Positions 22,529-35,472 are shown, counted from the first letter of the stretch. The stretch: 62,767 nt of DNA from Phlegmacium glaucopus (GCA_015039465.1 MU130497.1:657302-720068); one strand, 5' to 3'. Notes: generated from the letters alone by a model not told the origin. Made by a program: numbers and translations.

Positions 22529-24084
22529 GTGCGCCTCAAACACAATCAAGTCACGCCTACTCGAACAGATTGTCAACTCGCAGCTGATGCTCCCCATCGA
22601 GCCTTCCTCATTAATTTTGTGGCAGATTTGGAGCAAAGAGAGCTAGACTTTGCATCTGATTCGGAGGATTCTGACGACGATATGGATGATGGTAGTTCCT
22701 CGGATTCCTGTTCGACATCTGCTGCCTCTTCATCCGAGTCTTCTGATGATAGTGATGACCCGGATTTCATGACACCTGCAGAAACATATGTCCACCACAT
22801 GGCTAATCTGTATTCCAAACACTACATGGCAGAACGCACAAATATTCCGAAGACACAGGGATTAATGCACCTTTTGCTAAACGACTATAAAGTTAACCAC
22901 CCCCAAATTTTTAGAAACTATTTGTGCATTGACCCAGATTGTTTTGATGCCTTGGTGAAAGTCATTCGTGATGATGAAATATTTCTTAATAATTCCAACA
23001 ATTCGCAGATGCCTGTTGAGCAACAGGTTGTCATTGCGCTGTTTCGTTTTGGCCATTACGGAAATGCAGCTAGCATCATGAAGGTTGCCTTTCAGTTTGG
23101 TGTTGGATTTCGAACTGTTCATCTTGTTACAACGCATGTTCTTAAGGCATGTTGCTCCAAAAAATTCTGTTCATCATCGATTCAGTGGGCAAATGATCAG
23201 ATGAAGTCTGAAGCAAAGGATTGGATTGAAGGTAATTCATGTCCAGCATGGCAGAATGGTTGGTTGATGGTAGATGGCACACTCGTCCTGCTTTTCCATC
23301 GACCTGGCTATTTTGGGAATGTATTCTTTGACAGAAAATCAAACTACTCACTAAATGTTCCGGTGTGTACTTACTTAACTTATTGCTTTTACATGTTTTC
23401 TCATTTTATTTGGTAATGCAGCTTGTCTCAATGCCAAACTGTGATATAATTGACTATTCTGTTGGCCTTCCCAGTAGTCAACATGATGCAACAGCTTGGG
23501 AAGAAACTCAAACATGTCAGCAGCACAATCAACTTCTTGCCAATGATGAATGGGTTTGGGCTGACTTGGCATACCCATTGAAATCATGGTGCCAATCTCC
23601 ATACAAGAAGTAAGTTTTATTCCTTTGTAATATATATCAGAAATAATCTCTCTGTAGGCCTGAAAAACTTGAACTCAATAATGCAAAATATAATTACCAT
23701 CTTTCTGCTGTTCGGGTACGCTCTGAACACTGCGTTGGCTATGTTAAAAGTAGATGGGGATCCTTAAGAGGCTTATGTGTTTCTATCAAGGGAGAAAAGG
23801 GCATCCAATATGCAATGCTATGGATAATTGCATGCATTCACCTTCATTCCTTTGCCATGCAACACAAACGAGGAGAAGATTTGTCCAAGAATAATTTTTT
23901 TTGAAGGGGGAAAAAGTATCAAAAGGAGCAACGACATCTTGAGAGGAGGTGGCGGAGGGATCAAAGGGAAAATATAGCTCAGATTGAAGATGCACTGAAT
24001 GTTGATGATGATGTTGAGCTACTTCAGGGAAAGATTAAAAGGGAGGAGTTGAAGGAGAAACTGTTTGAATATATGAATTTCTGA
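22529..24084 (+). pseudogene. PIF/Harbinger DDE transposase, degraded
   Basis: Three exons: 22529 to about 23361, about 23422-23609 and about 23659 onward. After an acidic Ser/Asp-rich N-terminus come LMHLLLNDYKVNHPQIFRNY, VIALFRFGHYGN and the DDE_4-type catalytic residues: D in GWLMVDGTLV, D in WVWADLAYPL and E in RVRSEHCVGYVKSRWGSL. The C-terminal helical tail (ENIAQIEDALNV to EYMNF-stop at 24084) is separated by a stop in a T-run near 23903, probably one indel. It would cut and paste the element with its Myb-like partner. Boundaries of exon 3 and the start codon are approximate. Confidence 0.75.
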
Positions 24085-24168
24085 TAATTATAATAAAGGT
24101 GTCGCATTTAAATGTGAACCAAACAAACAAAAGATAAAACAAAAACAAAAAAAGGGGTAATACTACCA

Positions 24169-25070
24169 TTAAGTAAGGTTGGGGTCAACTCCAAAGTGAC
24201 CACCATATGCAGGACCATGGTAGACACCAGGGGCAAAAGTAGCCTGAGGATTAGCTGTGGTATGGATGCGCTCAAGTTCCATCTGTCATTCCATCATGTG
24301 AAGATCGTGTTGGCGTTGCAGGGCTGCTTGCTGCTCTTGGTGTCTCATACAAGCAAGCTCAAGTTCATTTTGAGTCTGGTATTTGGTTTGCAAGCAATGA
24401 GTCTTCTCTTTTTGTTTGACCTCAATGATTTTAAGGCGCTGGGACCGATCCTCATTTGCCAATTCAGTTATTTGATCCATAATAGATGCTTTGTGCTTTG
24501 TACCACGAAGGGTGGCCAGATTTTCGTGAGCAGAACCAGCCTTTTTTGGAGCTGGGGTATGGGAAGGGGTAAATTCAACATGAGGAGGGGGTGATGAACT
24601 TCAGCTTCCAGGCTCACTAGACTTATCCTCATGGTCCACACTGTCATCATCAGCAGCCTGTGATCCTGACTCAGAATCAGAGAAAATAGCAGAGTGCGCT
24701 TGCTTGGTCAACTTTGTTTTCTATTGATTATTTAATCCCTCAATGCGCAATAAATTTTAACAAAATGGACCTTTGTTGTAGTTTCTAGAATACTAGTATC
24801 AACAGGTGTCTGGCTATTCACAATAGCACTGCGGTCGATGGCTGGGTTACTACCAAACAGCTTGTCGAGGCGTTCATACCAAGGAAACTTGGATTTGATG
24901 CAATCTAATTCAGTAGTTTAGTGGAATCAGCAACATAGTATCAATCAGGATTAATTACTTACCCCAGACGTTTGCAAGAGGAGTCCCAGCCTGAATCTCA
25001 TCCACCCTATCATTTTCTACTAAGCCCTGACCTGTCTGACCAAGTTCCTCACAGTACTCTCAATACAACT
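24169..25070 (-). pseudogene. Harbinger Myb/SANT-like partner protein, 5' truncated
   Basis: Minus-strand exons: about 24963-25070 (EYCEELGQTGQGLVEN, AGTPLANVW), about 24782-24910 (IKSKFPWYERLDKLFGSNP, VNSQTPVDTSI) and about 24169-24720 (acidic linker, then a Gln/Glu-rich coiled coil ELANEDRSQRLKIIEVKQK). In this family an N-terminal Myb/SANT domain binds the transposon ends; that part is missing, lost at the deletion junction near 25075-25182. An in-frame TGA lies in the linker near 24600. Confidence 0.6.
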
Positions 25071-25181
25071 TTTTTAACCTATCAAATCATCAACGGAAGG
25101 TTTCCTGAGGGACAACAAGTGTACGTACGCAGAAATTTGGTTGCTTATTACATTTTGCAGCATTGGTAGGTCATTGTTTGT

Positions 25182-26008
25182 TTCTCCCAATGGTGAGCAG
25201 CCCCACTCTACTTTTTTTTTTGCTCGCATCACATACAGTCTTTCTTCATACTCAGCCAAATACTATATAGCTAGCATGGAATATGATTGGAGCTGCATTT
25301 GCAGCTGCTGCTCCTGGTATACCATCTTGGATAACAGGTTTCCAAGAGGGTAGCAATGTGGGTGGACTCCTTGCAGCTATGCTTGCTCCTGCCGGTGGGT
25401 TTGGAAAGTTCTTGCTTGTGCTCATTGCATTATCGACTTTGTCTGCTTGTGCACCCACAATCTATACTTTTGGTGAGTCCACCTTGATATTTAAACTGGC
25501 TACACCTACATTATGCTATGGGACTGTCTTTCTTCCTTCGTTAAGGTAATTCCTTTATGGCTATAACCCCCCTTTTTGCCCGAGTGCCCCAATATGTCTT
25601 TACTGTTGTGTCTACAGCCATGTAAGTGAATATCTCTTGTTGAAGTTAGGATGGACCCTCAGCATGGTCATTCTTCTCTTGCAGCCTTATACCCCTGGCC
25701 ATCATTGGTGCGAAGCATTTCTACACTGTTCTTGTTAATATCCTCAGTAAGTTTGTACTTCTTAATTTTGCTCAGAGATCACAATGGCAGACATCAACTG
25801 TGATGTGTTCATTAAATGTGTTCATTTATAATTACCTCTCCTTGTCAACTCACTTACCATGCAACAACTAGGTGTAATTGGCTGGTCTACTATATTTGCA
25901 GCTATCATCCTCACTGAACATTTTCTCTTCTGCAAGAATAACTTCAATTCCTATCAGATCCAAGATTGGGATAAACCAAGTACACTACCAATAGGCATTG
26001 CAGCTCTA
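25182..26008 (+). pseudogene. Purine-cytosine permease, copy 2, exons 9-12 (first part)
   Basis: Resumes within the exon 8/intron border (TCTCCCAATGGTGAG) and includes exon 9 (IGAAFAAAAPGIPSW, QEGSNVGGLLAAMLAP), exon 10 (GNSFMAITP...VPQYVFT), exon 11 and the first part of exon 12 (VIG-WSTIFAAIILTEHFLF, with the Tyr codon of copies 1 and 3 lost). It stops at GIAAL where Gyp-A is inserted. Without exons 1-8 it cannot encode a transporter. Confidence 0.85.
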
Positions 26009-26217
26009 TGTAAGGGTGGCACCCTTACGTATTTGGTACTGTTGATACGAGACCTCTACTTAAGGCTCTATACTTTAGATTCCTCTCACTCTCTCTCTGA
26101 CTCCCAACTTATCATCTGTCTTTTCCTAGTCTTCCCAGAGAAATACATGTTGTTCCCGTTCTATTTTGTGAGTTAATATCCTGTTTACCGAGTGTTTCCC
26201 CCAGAGTGGGGTTTCCA
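26009..26217 (+). repeat. 5' LTR of Gyp-A
   Basis: 209 bp, TGTAAGGG...TTTCCA. Differs from the 3' LTR by scattered substitutions and short indels, so the insertion is old enough for the LTRs to have diverged. Confidence 0.9.
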
Positions 26218-26718
26218 CTTTTTTTGAACGTGAACAACATGTACAAATTTTTTTTTTTTTGGATTATAAAAACAATTATATTGCGCCCTCTTTAATCTCA
26301 TTGTTCACCACTTGCATGGTTCCCACCTCACCGATACCCCCATCCCACCACATTGAACACAACTTCCCTCAACCAATCTTGATTATTATTGTTCTTACGT
26401 CTTTAACGCATACTGAATCTCATCGCACTGTTGCAGTTTCCATTACTTGCCCTTTTTAAAGAACCCGCCCAACAGTAAATGCACATATATTCACACATAT
26501 ATTTTACGTGGGAAGCAATTTCCCCCTGAACACTGGCATCTCGCACTTCACGTCGCTTATGCAAACTCTCTCCTGAAATCAGACCCTCTCGCTCTCCTTC
26601 CATCATTACCGACGCCATTCCCATTGCCCCATCACTTCCTACCACAACCCCACCTTTGAGTCCTTCCATCTCCAATTCCTCACCATACTCAAGCAACTCT
26701 TCATTAATCACTTGTACA

Positions 26719-28963
26719 ATGACCACTGCACAATCAACAATCTTAGAAACTGCTTCTGTCAAATTTCATGAGGGTCACAAAGCTGCTCCAATCTTACTAG
26801 CAGGACCTGTCACCCCCGCAATTCTCAATCAGTTCTAGGAATATGCCATTGCTTTCTTCACAAAGGCCAAAACCCCTGAAGAAGATCAGGTTTCTGCACT
26901 CCTCACATCTTTCCAAGACCCCGCAATTGATAACTGGACCAAAATGAATAAAGATCACTTCAGAGCACCTACCTTCACACTCTCCCTCTTCATGGCTGAA
27001 TTGCGTAAATGCTTCCTGAATCCCCTCTGGGAAAACAATGTTAGCAGAAATGTCGTTAATGCAAAGATGCTCACCTCCAAGTCTTTCTCAACATTCACCA
27101 ATCACGTTATCGCAGGTAACAACTTGAAGGTCAAAACTTCAACTTACTGTGGATCAACTCTGCGGAACCTGTTAGGGGACACCCGACTTCAACCCAAACC
27201 TCAACAGTAGAATCATATACCCCACCTTTCCAACCACCTCCAACCTTCCAACCAACTCCACTTCCATCACCAGTTTACTCCGGAACCCCGTAGTTCCGCT
27301 CCGACTCCAATCCTCCATTTCGGTCCATCTTTTATTTTTATTTTTCATATCATACCACTTCCTATTTAATTAATTAATTATTATTGTATCATTCCTTTAT
27401 TCATTTGATATCTCAATTATGTCCATATTAGTACTTAAATACCCCACAGCCTAGCAGGGATCCCCATCCTTTCCTCTTTGGATCCCCTGCTAGGTGAGTC
27501 ACTTGTAGATATCCCTTTGAAATATTATTAACTTTGGATCCCCTGCTAGCTTGACTAAGTCAGCGTCGCAGTTGCCCTAACAGAACCCTCCTCTCAAACA
27601 TGGGCAACTATCTTGCTTCTAAATGGGACCGGTTGAAATTATCAGATTGTGAATGCATTGAAAACATTGATTCTTTCGACGATTGGCTTTTAGAAATTGT
27701 CTCTATTGACAATCAAGCTAACAATGACTTGAAACGTGTCTCTGAAATGGCTGCAGACACCATTGCAAAATGTCAATGCCTCGCTCCTGTCTACGACACT
27801 CCTGTTATGTCATATGCTGGCCCTGTCCTGTTCTATGAACCCCATGATTACACACCTCCCAACAATCACCCAAATCACTTTTGCGACACTGGTTACCATA
27901 ACCGTACCTTCAATCAATATCAATCTCATGGCTCAGGCCCTAATTCTATTCTGCCTCCTTCACACTGCACTCACAATGAATATCTCTCAAATACATCCAA
28001 CACTTCCCACCCAAACACCTCTTTCTGTTGCGATCACTGCCCGAAACTCCTAGATAATGAAATCAAACTACTTAATGAACACAAAGGTTGTCGAAAATGC
28101 AGAAGATTTTATGTTCTGCACACAGGAAAAGACTGTCCTAACAACTGGCCTGATCCCACAACTTATCGTACCCTTACTGTCAATATGGCATTAGCGGCAA
28201 TGTCCAACGCCACCATCTCTTCCTTATCTTCTCAACATTACCAGCATCACCACACCTCCTACCCTCAGAACCACTATTCCCATGAGAATTCACCTTTACC
28301 ACCCCATCCCTTCTTGAAATCATCATCCTCCTCTCGTCTCTCACATAAAAATTACTCTTCTTTCAGGGGTTATTTCCCACCTCCTGCCATTTCCTACAAA
28401 CGTCCTCCACACTCCACTGCCTCCTCATCGTTTGCCAATGATCCCACTACCATCACCAAGCCACTCACTACACTGCTTACCTCATTACCCTCCGCCTCTG
28501 TCAATGCTGTCTTGCCCTCCACATCAAACTTTGTTCTCGAGGGTGATGACCACGATAGCGATGACAACATAAGTTCCATTATTATTCCTCACCTCATGTG
28601 GCGTGCAAACATCTGGGGCAAAGACAAGTTTCAAATTATTGTTGATTGTATGCTCAATAACAGTTCTGAATTGGTTCTTATTAGACCTGAACTTGTTGTT
28701 GACCTTGGCCTTCTTGTCCATAAACTTTTCAAACCTATTTGCATCACCCTTGCCCTTAATGGTCAAGATACAAAGTGTACCTTTTCAAACTATGTCTCAT
28801 TGCAGCTGTCTTCTCTCAACAATGCATGGTCCTCCCATCCTATACACACCTTAGTTGCACCTGGCTTATGTTCTGATATTCTCCTTGGACTACCTTTCCT
28901 CTCCTTGAACCACATCATTATAGATCACCATTCCCACACCGCAATTGATAAAAAAAGGCTTTG
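26719..28963 (+). pseudogene. Gyp-A gag and protease region, interrupted by solo LTR A
   Basis: Gag begins about ATG 26719 (in-frame TAG at 26836), with capsid-like peptides (FHEGHKAAPILLAGPVTPA, SFQDPAIDNWTKMNK). After solo LTR A it continues at 27588 (MGNYLASKWDRLKL, FDDWLLEIVS) into a zinc knuckle GCRKCRRFYVLHTGKDCPN (about 28087-28143). A Ser/Pro/His-rich linker leads to a retropepsin-like segment (SSELVLIRPELVVDLG and ILLGLPFL, about 28660-28905). The usual DS/TG active site is not preserved. These proteins would form the particle and process it. Confidence 0.75.
27170..27582 (+). repeat. Solo LTR A (413 bp) in Gyp-A
   Basis: TGTTAGGGGACACCC...GCCCTAACA with 5-bp duplication GAACC at 27165-27169 and 27583-27587. 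It contains two copies of GGATCCCCTGCTAG plus a variant. The same LTR, in reverse and with large insertions, is at 57010-58973. Confidence 0.9.
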
Positions 28964-31436
28964 ATTTACTACATGTCCCTTCAAATACACTGAATCCCAA
29001 ACTCTTGTCATCCCCCTCTATCACTTTATCTCCAAAAACCAAAAGAAAATCTATCCTTGATTGTCGCAAGCTTTTACTCGCTGAACTCAAATTGAGATGT
29101 TCCCAACGTCTTGATGAATTGACTCGTAACAATTGTTTCAAAACAATTATACCATTTGACCTACCTTCTGCTATTTCAGCCACCATTGAAATCTTGGCTT
29201 CTAAAGATAAATTGATTTGCCTCGAAAAAGAATTAAAAGCTGAATTCCATGAAATATTTGAGCCAATTCCTCACATTAGCCTTTTACCAACTACGGAAAC
29301 TGCCTGTATCCAATTGAAAGATGCCTATAAAAAAATTGCAACGAGGCAATATTCTGTTCCTCGCCAATTCAGAGAAAGCTTTGCACTCCTCATACAAAAC
29401 ATTTAGATTCTGGTTTCATTTGTCCTTCTAATTCTCATTTCATTTCACCTTCATTCATCACCCCTAAATCAGATCCTAAGGCCTTACCCTGCTGGGTATG
29501 CAACTACCATCAATTAAATGCTAATACCATACCAGATAATTTCCCTCTTCCTTGTGTCAATGATATCCTAGCAGACTGTGCAAAAGGAAAAATTTGGGCT
29601 ACCATTGATATGACTGACAGCTTCTTTCAAACGAGGATGCACAAAGATGATATTCATAAAACAGCTGTCTCCACACCTCTTGGCAATTATGAGTGGTCTG
29701 TGATGCCTTTCCATAATTCACCTGCCATCCATCAACGCCAGGTAACCAATGCCCTTCGTGAATTCATTGGCAAAATATGCCACATTTACTTGGATAATAT
29801 TGTCATTTGGTCTGATAGCATTGATGACCTTGATGACCACATTAAGAATGTCTGTCTTATCATGACTGCCTTATGCAAGGCAAAACTTTTTGTTAACGAA
29901 AAGAAAACTAAATTATTCTGCTACAAAATCTTTTTCCTGGGTCATAAAATTTCACAAAAGGGCATCGAAGCTGATACTGGCAAAGTTGACAAAATCATTA
30001 ATTGGCCCGTTCCCAAAAACTCTACTGAAGTTCGAGCCTTCTTAGGCCTTGTCTGCTACCTAAGCACCTTCTTGCCTAAACTGGCATTTCAAAGTGAAAT
30101 TTTATCCCATCTAATTACCAAAGAGTGTGAGAAGGATTTCCCACCTTGGAACGAGACATTTCAATGTGCATTCAACAAAATCAAAAACATTGTGGTCTCT
30201 CGAGAATGCTTGACAGTTATTGACCACAGCAAATTACATTCCAACAAGATATTCCTTACCACCAATGCCAGTGATCACACCACTGGTGCTGTTTTATCCC
30301 CCGGCCCCTCTTGGGAATCAGTCAGGCCTGTAGCCTTTGACTCACGTTCCTTAAAAAGTGCTGAACTTAATTATCCTGTCCATGAGAAAGAGCTCCTTGC
30401 CATATTAAGGGGTATCAGAAAATGGAAAGTCGACCTCTTAGGTTCCCCTTTCCTTGTTTACACGGATCATAAAACACTTTTAAACTTCCATACTCAAAAA
30501 GATTTGTCCCGGAGACAGGCATGTTGGATGGAAGAATTATCCATCTACAACTGCAAATTTGTTTATATTAACGGTGTTACATTCCGTTATACGTTACTCC
30601 GTTCCGGCTCCGTTGGAGCTGTTTCCGGTAGTCCATACTCTGTACAGTGCCTTCCCTTATATCCCGAACTACTCTTCCTATGTTCAACTCCGAGACTTCT
30701 CCGTGTCATTCCAGTTCCTCTGTCTATACTCTAAACCCGTTATCACTTCTTCGCCACTACCACTATTCTTTGTCATCATCTTTCCCATCATCAGTCAGCA
30801 TACCCGCCATGGATTATTCACCCAAGAATGCAGAACCTTTCTGGGAGCAGAACGCAGCACTTATATTTATCTCTTATATTTCGGTTGCTATTCCTTTATT
30901 TATTTAAGTACTCGAAACTTGTATGTTTTCCCTCAGTTCGAATATCAACTTTGTTTCCTCCTCTTGTTCGTCCTCTAAGTCACTGAGGTCTTCCGTCTTA
31001 TTACTTCTTCTTCCGTTCCGAAATCAGGACACCTTAGGAGCTGGGCGGCACAGCACACACGCTGAGGCCAACGTCCTTTCCGCTTACTGTTCCGGAGTAA
31101 CTCCGACGTGACTTCCTTGTTTTAAACTTAACAAAAGGCACTGACAATTCTGTTGCTGATGCCCTTTCCCATTACCCTTCCACTACTTCCACCGATGTTG
31201 CACTTGTTGAAATGAATGCTTTCCATCCATATAGCACTGACAAAACAAAGAAACACTTCATTTTTGATGGTGTCAACCCTGAATACTCTCTATGTAGTAC
31301 ATTGGCTGCCTTGACAGCTAATTTTTCAAATCCTACGATTCCAAAGCTGAAAACTGTTGTTTCTATTGATCATAAATTCATACATGATTGTCTCAATGGT
31401 TACAAAACCGATCCATGGTGCCAAAAACTGATCTCT
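28945..31436 (+). pseudogene. Gyp-A reverse transcriptase and RNase H, interrupted by solo LTR B
   Basis: The upstream pol part (28945-29406) ends in a stop. RT core from about 29580: TIDMTDSFFQTRM, SVMPF, then ICHIYLDNIVIWSD where YLDN replaces catalytic YLDD (about 29785). Connection domain FLGHKISQKGIEAD. RNase H TTNASDHTTGAVLS has Asn for the expected first catalytic Asp; HEKELLAI and VYTDHKTL are kept. Ignoring solo LTR B and one duplication copy joins YING to TDNSVADAL in frame. Further pol sequence runs to the repeat X insertion at 31439. Reverse transcription could not proceed. Confidence 0.8.
30575..31133 (+). repeat. Solo LTR B (559 bp) in Gyp-A pol
   Basis: TGTTACATTCCG...AACTTAACA, same family as the Gyp-B LTRs; sense is taken from Gyp-B. 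Flanked by AACGG (30570-30574) and AAAGG (31134-31138), a 5-bp duplication with one change. Ignoring it makes the pol frame continuous. Confidence 0.85.
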
Positions 31437-31438
31437 GC

Positions 31439-33902
31439 TATAAATCATTGTTTGTGTTTGTTATATAACACCAACCAGAGAGCAGTGGACCAGTCTTTAG
31501 GTCCAGTACTTTACCTTCCCCCACACATTCCAAGCGGATCCGAGCGGAATGGTAGGAATCCAAGTGGAATGGTTGGAATCCGAGCAGAATCCGACCAAAT
31601 TCTGACCTTAGTCTGAGTAAAAAATAAATAAAAAATTGCATGTTACATTCCTAGTCATTCCTAGTCATTCCGAGTCATTCTGAGTGGAATCCAAGCATAT
31701 TCCAACTTGAAAAAATACAAATTCTGAGTGATTCCTAGTCTATTTATAGTCCATTATGAGTTAATTCTTAGTCCATTCCAAGTTAATTCCAGTCTATTCC
31801 TAGTCCATTCCTAGCCCAGATTCCTAGTCCATTCTTAGTCATTCCAAGTCAATTCCAAGTCCATTCTGAGTCTATTCCAAGTCCATTCCAAGTATTCCTA
31901 AGAAGATCCTCTATCATTCTATACAATATTTCCTCTTTGGGAAAATTTTCCCATAGGCCAAATCCCATTTAATGCCATGTTTAAGAATGTATATGTTTAA
32001 AAATGTATTTGGCATTTTCCTCAATAAGGAAAGAAGCTATTAATAGAATTCCAACAGATTCAGGGTCCTAAAAGGATGGAACATCCTTTTAGACACTATT
32101 TCCTTTTTTGGAAAAATTTCCCATAGGCCAAATCTCATTTAGCACTGTGTTTAAAAATGTATTTTGCATTTTTCTCAATAAGAAAAGAAGCTATTAATAG
32201 AAATTCAACAGATTCAGGGTCCTAAAAGGATGATCTATCATTCTTACATTTTTTCCTTTTTTGGAAATATCACTTGGAATTGACTCGGAATACCCTAGGA
32301 ATGCACTAGGAATGAACTAGGAATTGACTCAGAATGCACTCAGAATGACTTGGAATGAACTAGGAATGGACTAGGAATGGACTAGGAATGACTTTTTTTC
32401 AAGTTGGAATCTGATAGGATCCTAGTAGGATTGGGATCCGAGCAGATCCTAGTCAATCTGCTCGGAATGGTCGGAATTTGAACAGAATTTGGTCGGAATC
32501 ATTCCGAGTCCGAGCCAAATTTGGCTGGGTTCTCACTGAAAATTCATTCCAACCAATTCCGACCATTCCGCTTGGAATGTGTGGGGGAAGGTAAAGTACT
32601 CTTTAGGTCAAGAGACTCCCTGTTGTTTGTTTAGGGAAGGTGTAACCTTGACTTGTAACACACGGAGATAGGGAGCAAGAGTAGAGGTGAGGAGGATGAG
32701 GATGAAGGTCTTGGAAGATGAATGAGGTAGAAGACGAGGATGAGGATGGGTAAGAAAGAGTCTTCAGTAAGACTATAGCGGTTGACAGTAGAGGACAATG
32801 ACAGTAAGGGACTGAAAAAGCGAACTTAGAGGGAGGAATTCACTGGAATTCCACTGAGAGGATGACTGTTGGGGAGTAAGAATCAATTGAGGTGAACTAC
32901 CTATCCTGGTACAAAAGAGCAGTATTTATACCCTAAGGATGAGGCTATGTAGAACAATAAAAAGAAAGAAGTACGTGCTGTCAAAGGAAGAAAGATAAAG
33001 AGAGGACAGCTGCGAGAAGAAAAGAACAATGGAAAAGAAGAAGGAACAATAAAAAAAAATCTGTAAAGTGTCAAAGTGCGAGAGAAAAGAAGAGAAGGCA
33101 GTGTACATAGTCCAATAGCAAAAATATATCAACTCCATAGGTGTGTGGTTATGTCAAAAATGTGAAAGGTCCTGAGTCAACACTTGAAAGGCGCAGCCTT
33201 GTTCCCGAGAAAACACTACTTGCCCATGGTCCCATGTCACGCAGCCTTGATAACACTTGACACACTGCGAGAATAATCCTCTGCTGCTGATTCATCTGCA
33301 ATTCCTGCTTAGTCGTGATCCTCCTGGACTTCCTAAGTTGTCATAAAGAGGGTGGGAAGGCTTCATGTACCGTGTGAATGATGGTTTTGGCAGTGAATGA
33401 TAAGATAAGAGGTAGATAATTGAGGATAGGGGACTGAGTGAGATCCAGAAGTGAGGGATGGCAAGATAGATGGCTGAGGGGAAGACTTGTGGGTCCATAG
33501 CCACAACAATGATGACAAAGCCTTGTACATAATGGGAGATGTAGTTGATGCGTCCATAAAGGGGCCATTCTTGAAATGATGGACCAAAAAATACAATCAA
33601 ACACAAGCCGATGACCGATGCAAATAGTAGATTGATCGCTTTGTTGGATCACTAACCAAGGAACAAATGGATGGTATATGCTTAGGAGCATGTTGATAGT
33701 GAAAATGATGGAGAGCATAGTGTGAGACATTGAGAGTATGATGAGCGATGAGGGTGATAATGTTGAATGAATGATTTGTTGACCAGGAACACGATTCAGG
33801 GCTGCTTCCAAAATAGGTAAGTGAATTCAAAGTCCGCTTATTTTCATGATGGCAACTTTTAAGCTTTCTTCTCATGCTACCAATCAGTATTGGTGCGCGA
33901 TA
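31439..33902. repeat. Repeat X, copy 1 (about 1.35 kb plus a nested TIR element)
   Basis: Begins TATAAATCATTG and ends GGTGCGCGATA, flanked by 4-bp CTGC at 31435-31438 and 33903-33906. Ignoring X and one CTGC joins the integrase frame (LISA to SKGMPELTICDG). A second copy is at 57395-58956. No convincing protein; minus-strand ORFs are His/Leu-rich low-complexity. On the minus strand a TATAAATACTGC box near 32930 followed by a leader-like stretch would suit an LTR promoter, so X may be a solo LTR with atypical ends. Class unresolved. Confidence 0.7.
31504..32600. mobile_element. 1.1-kb TIR element with 10-bp iterons, inside repeat X
   Basis: Ends CAGTACTTTACCTTCCCCC and its inverse; 9-bp duplication CTTTAGGTC at 31495-31503 and 32601-32609. 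Subterminal arrays: ATTCCTAGTC/ATTCCGAGTC-type 10-mers on the left (about 31650-31900) and the inverse on the right (about 32270-32400), with GGATCCGAGC units nearest the ends. The centre has a ~150-bp direct duplication (about 31925-32055 and 32100-32235, both with TCAGGGTCCTAAAAGGATG). No coding capacity. Confidence 0.8.
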
Positions 33903-35304
33903 CTGCTAGTAAAGGCATGCCTGAACTTACCATATGTGATGGCCTCTGGTACATCAGTAACAGATTATTTGTACCTAACAACTGTGGTCTTAGGGAAGAA
34001 ATTCTCCGTCTCTCCCACAACACCCTCGGACACTTTGGTTTCTACAAATCCTATGAAAGCATCAGGGATTCCTTTTTCTGGCCAGGAATGCGGAAAGACC
34101 TTGAGGAAGGCTACATTCCTAGCTGCAGAGATTGCTTGAGAAATAAAAGCTTCACATCTAAACCAGCTGGCCCACTTCACCCCTTGCCTATTCCTGATGA
34201 CCACTGCTCATCAATTTCACTTGATTTTATTGGACCTCTCCCCCTGGACAAAGGTTATGATTGCATTCTGACTATAACAGACAGATTGGGATCAGAGCTT
34301 CATATCATTCCTACCAACACAACTTGACCACTGAAGAATGTGCTGTCATCTTTTTCAACAACTGGTACTGTGAAAACGGCCTCCCTACCGAAATGATATC
34401 AGACAGGGACAAACTTTTTGTCTCTAAATTTTGGGCTCACCTGATGATATTGACCAGCGTCAAACATAAATTGTCTTCCAGCTACCACCCTCAGTCTAAT
34501 GGCTCTAGTGAATAAACTAACAAAACTGTCAACCAAGCCATCTGCTTCCATGTGGAGCGAAACCACACTGGCTGGGTTCGTGCATTACCCTTAATCAGAT
34601 TCCAAATGATGAATATGATAAACAAATCCACTGGATTCACCCCTTTCCAACTTTGTTGTGGTTGTAGTCCTTGAATTTTACCACTAATTAATAACCCACC
34701 CGCTAAACCATCCCCCTCCTTCATTTCTGCTCGCGAAATAATCAAAAACATTTCAAAAGACGTTGCCAACGCCAAAGATAACTTACTTCTATCAAAAATC
34801 TCACAATCCCATTACACCAATGAAAAATGAAAAGATAATTTTACCTTCAAACCTGGCGATTGTGTTATGCTTAGCACCTTGAACAGACGCCGGGACTATA
34901 AAAACTCAGACAAAAACCGCATCGCCAAATTCATGCCTCGCTTCGATGGTCCATATCTGGTAACTGATGTCAACAACAACACTTCCACTGTCACCTTGGA
35001 CATTCCTCAAACCCCAAATTTATTCCCCACTTTCCACACCTCCCATATCAAACCTTTCACTCCAAACGACAACCTCAAATTTCCCAACTGCACCCTCCAC
35101 AAACCGGGCCCACTGGACATCGCTGGTGTGGAAGAGCATTATGTTGAAAAGATTATTGACTGCAGGCGCTTCGGAAATGGTTTCAAGTACCTCGTTCGAT
35201 GGACCGGCTACGGACCCAAAGACAATGAATGGATCACTGGCTGCGACCTCGAAAACAACGAAGCAATGGACCTTTGGCTGGCGTCGCACCCCTTCAACCA
35301 TTGA
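33903..35304 (+). pseudogene. Gyp-A integrase with C-terminal chromodomain
   Basis: HHCC zinc domain (LSHNTLGHFGFYKSYESI, FFWPGMRKDL, CRDCLRNK), then the catalytic core: D in SLDFIGPLP and ITDRLGS, D in MISDRDKLFVSKFW, and the SSYHPQSNGSSE box, which is followed at once by a TAA. Frame breaks occur near 34325 and at 34513. The C-terminal part ends in a chromodomain VEEHYVEKIIDCRR...YLVRWTGYGPKDNEW (35127-35304). Chromodomain integrases direct insertion to marked chromatin. Confidence 0.85.
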
Positions 35305-35472
35305 TTATTCTTATTCAATCTTGCCTGCATTACACTTTTTCCCACCAGGTTTTAATGTGGATGCGCACAGATTAACTTTCTTACTTCTTTCTGCTTATTT
35401 GACCTTGCTTTTCTTTTTCTCTTTCACTGATTTTCGCACCTCTACCCATTATTTTTATTTTTATTTTTTTCC

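Larger units (their letters stand above)
22331..25181. mobile_element. PIF/Harbinger DNA transposon, right end deleted
   Basis: The left end GGGTTGTTCAGAATAG begins right after host sequence CTTACCAATA, which matches copy 3 CTTACTAATT. The element carries a DDE transposase on the plus strand and a Myb/SANT-like partner on the minus strand, the usual two-gene Harbinger layout. No inverse of the left terminus occurs before permease sequence resumes at about 25182. A deletion therefore removed the element's right end, part of the Myb-like gene and permease exons 1-8. Confidence 0.75.

Noticed and set aside
33341..33811. 156-aa minus-strand ORF in repeat X
   Set aside because: Low-complexity His/Leu/Ser composition, no domain, and the other X copy breaks it into different frames.
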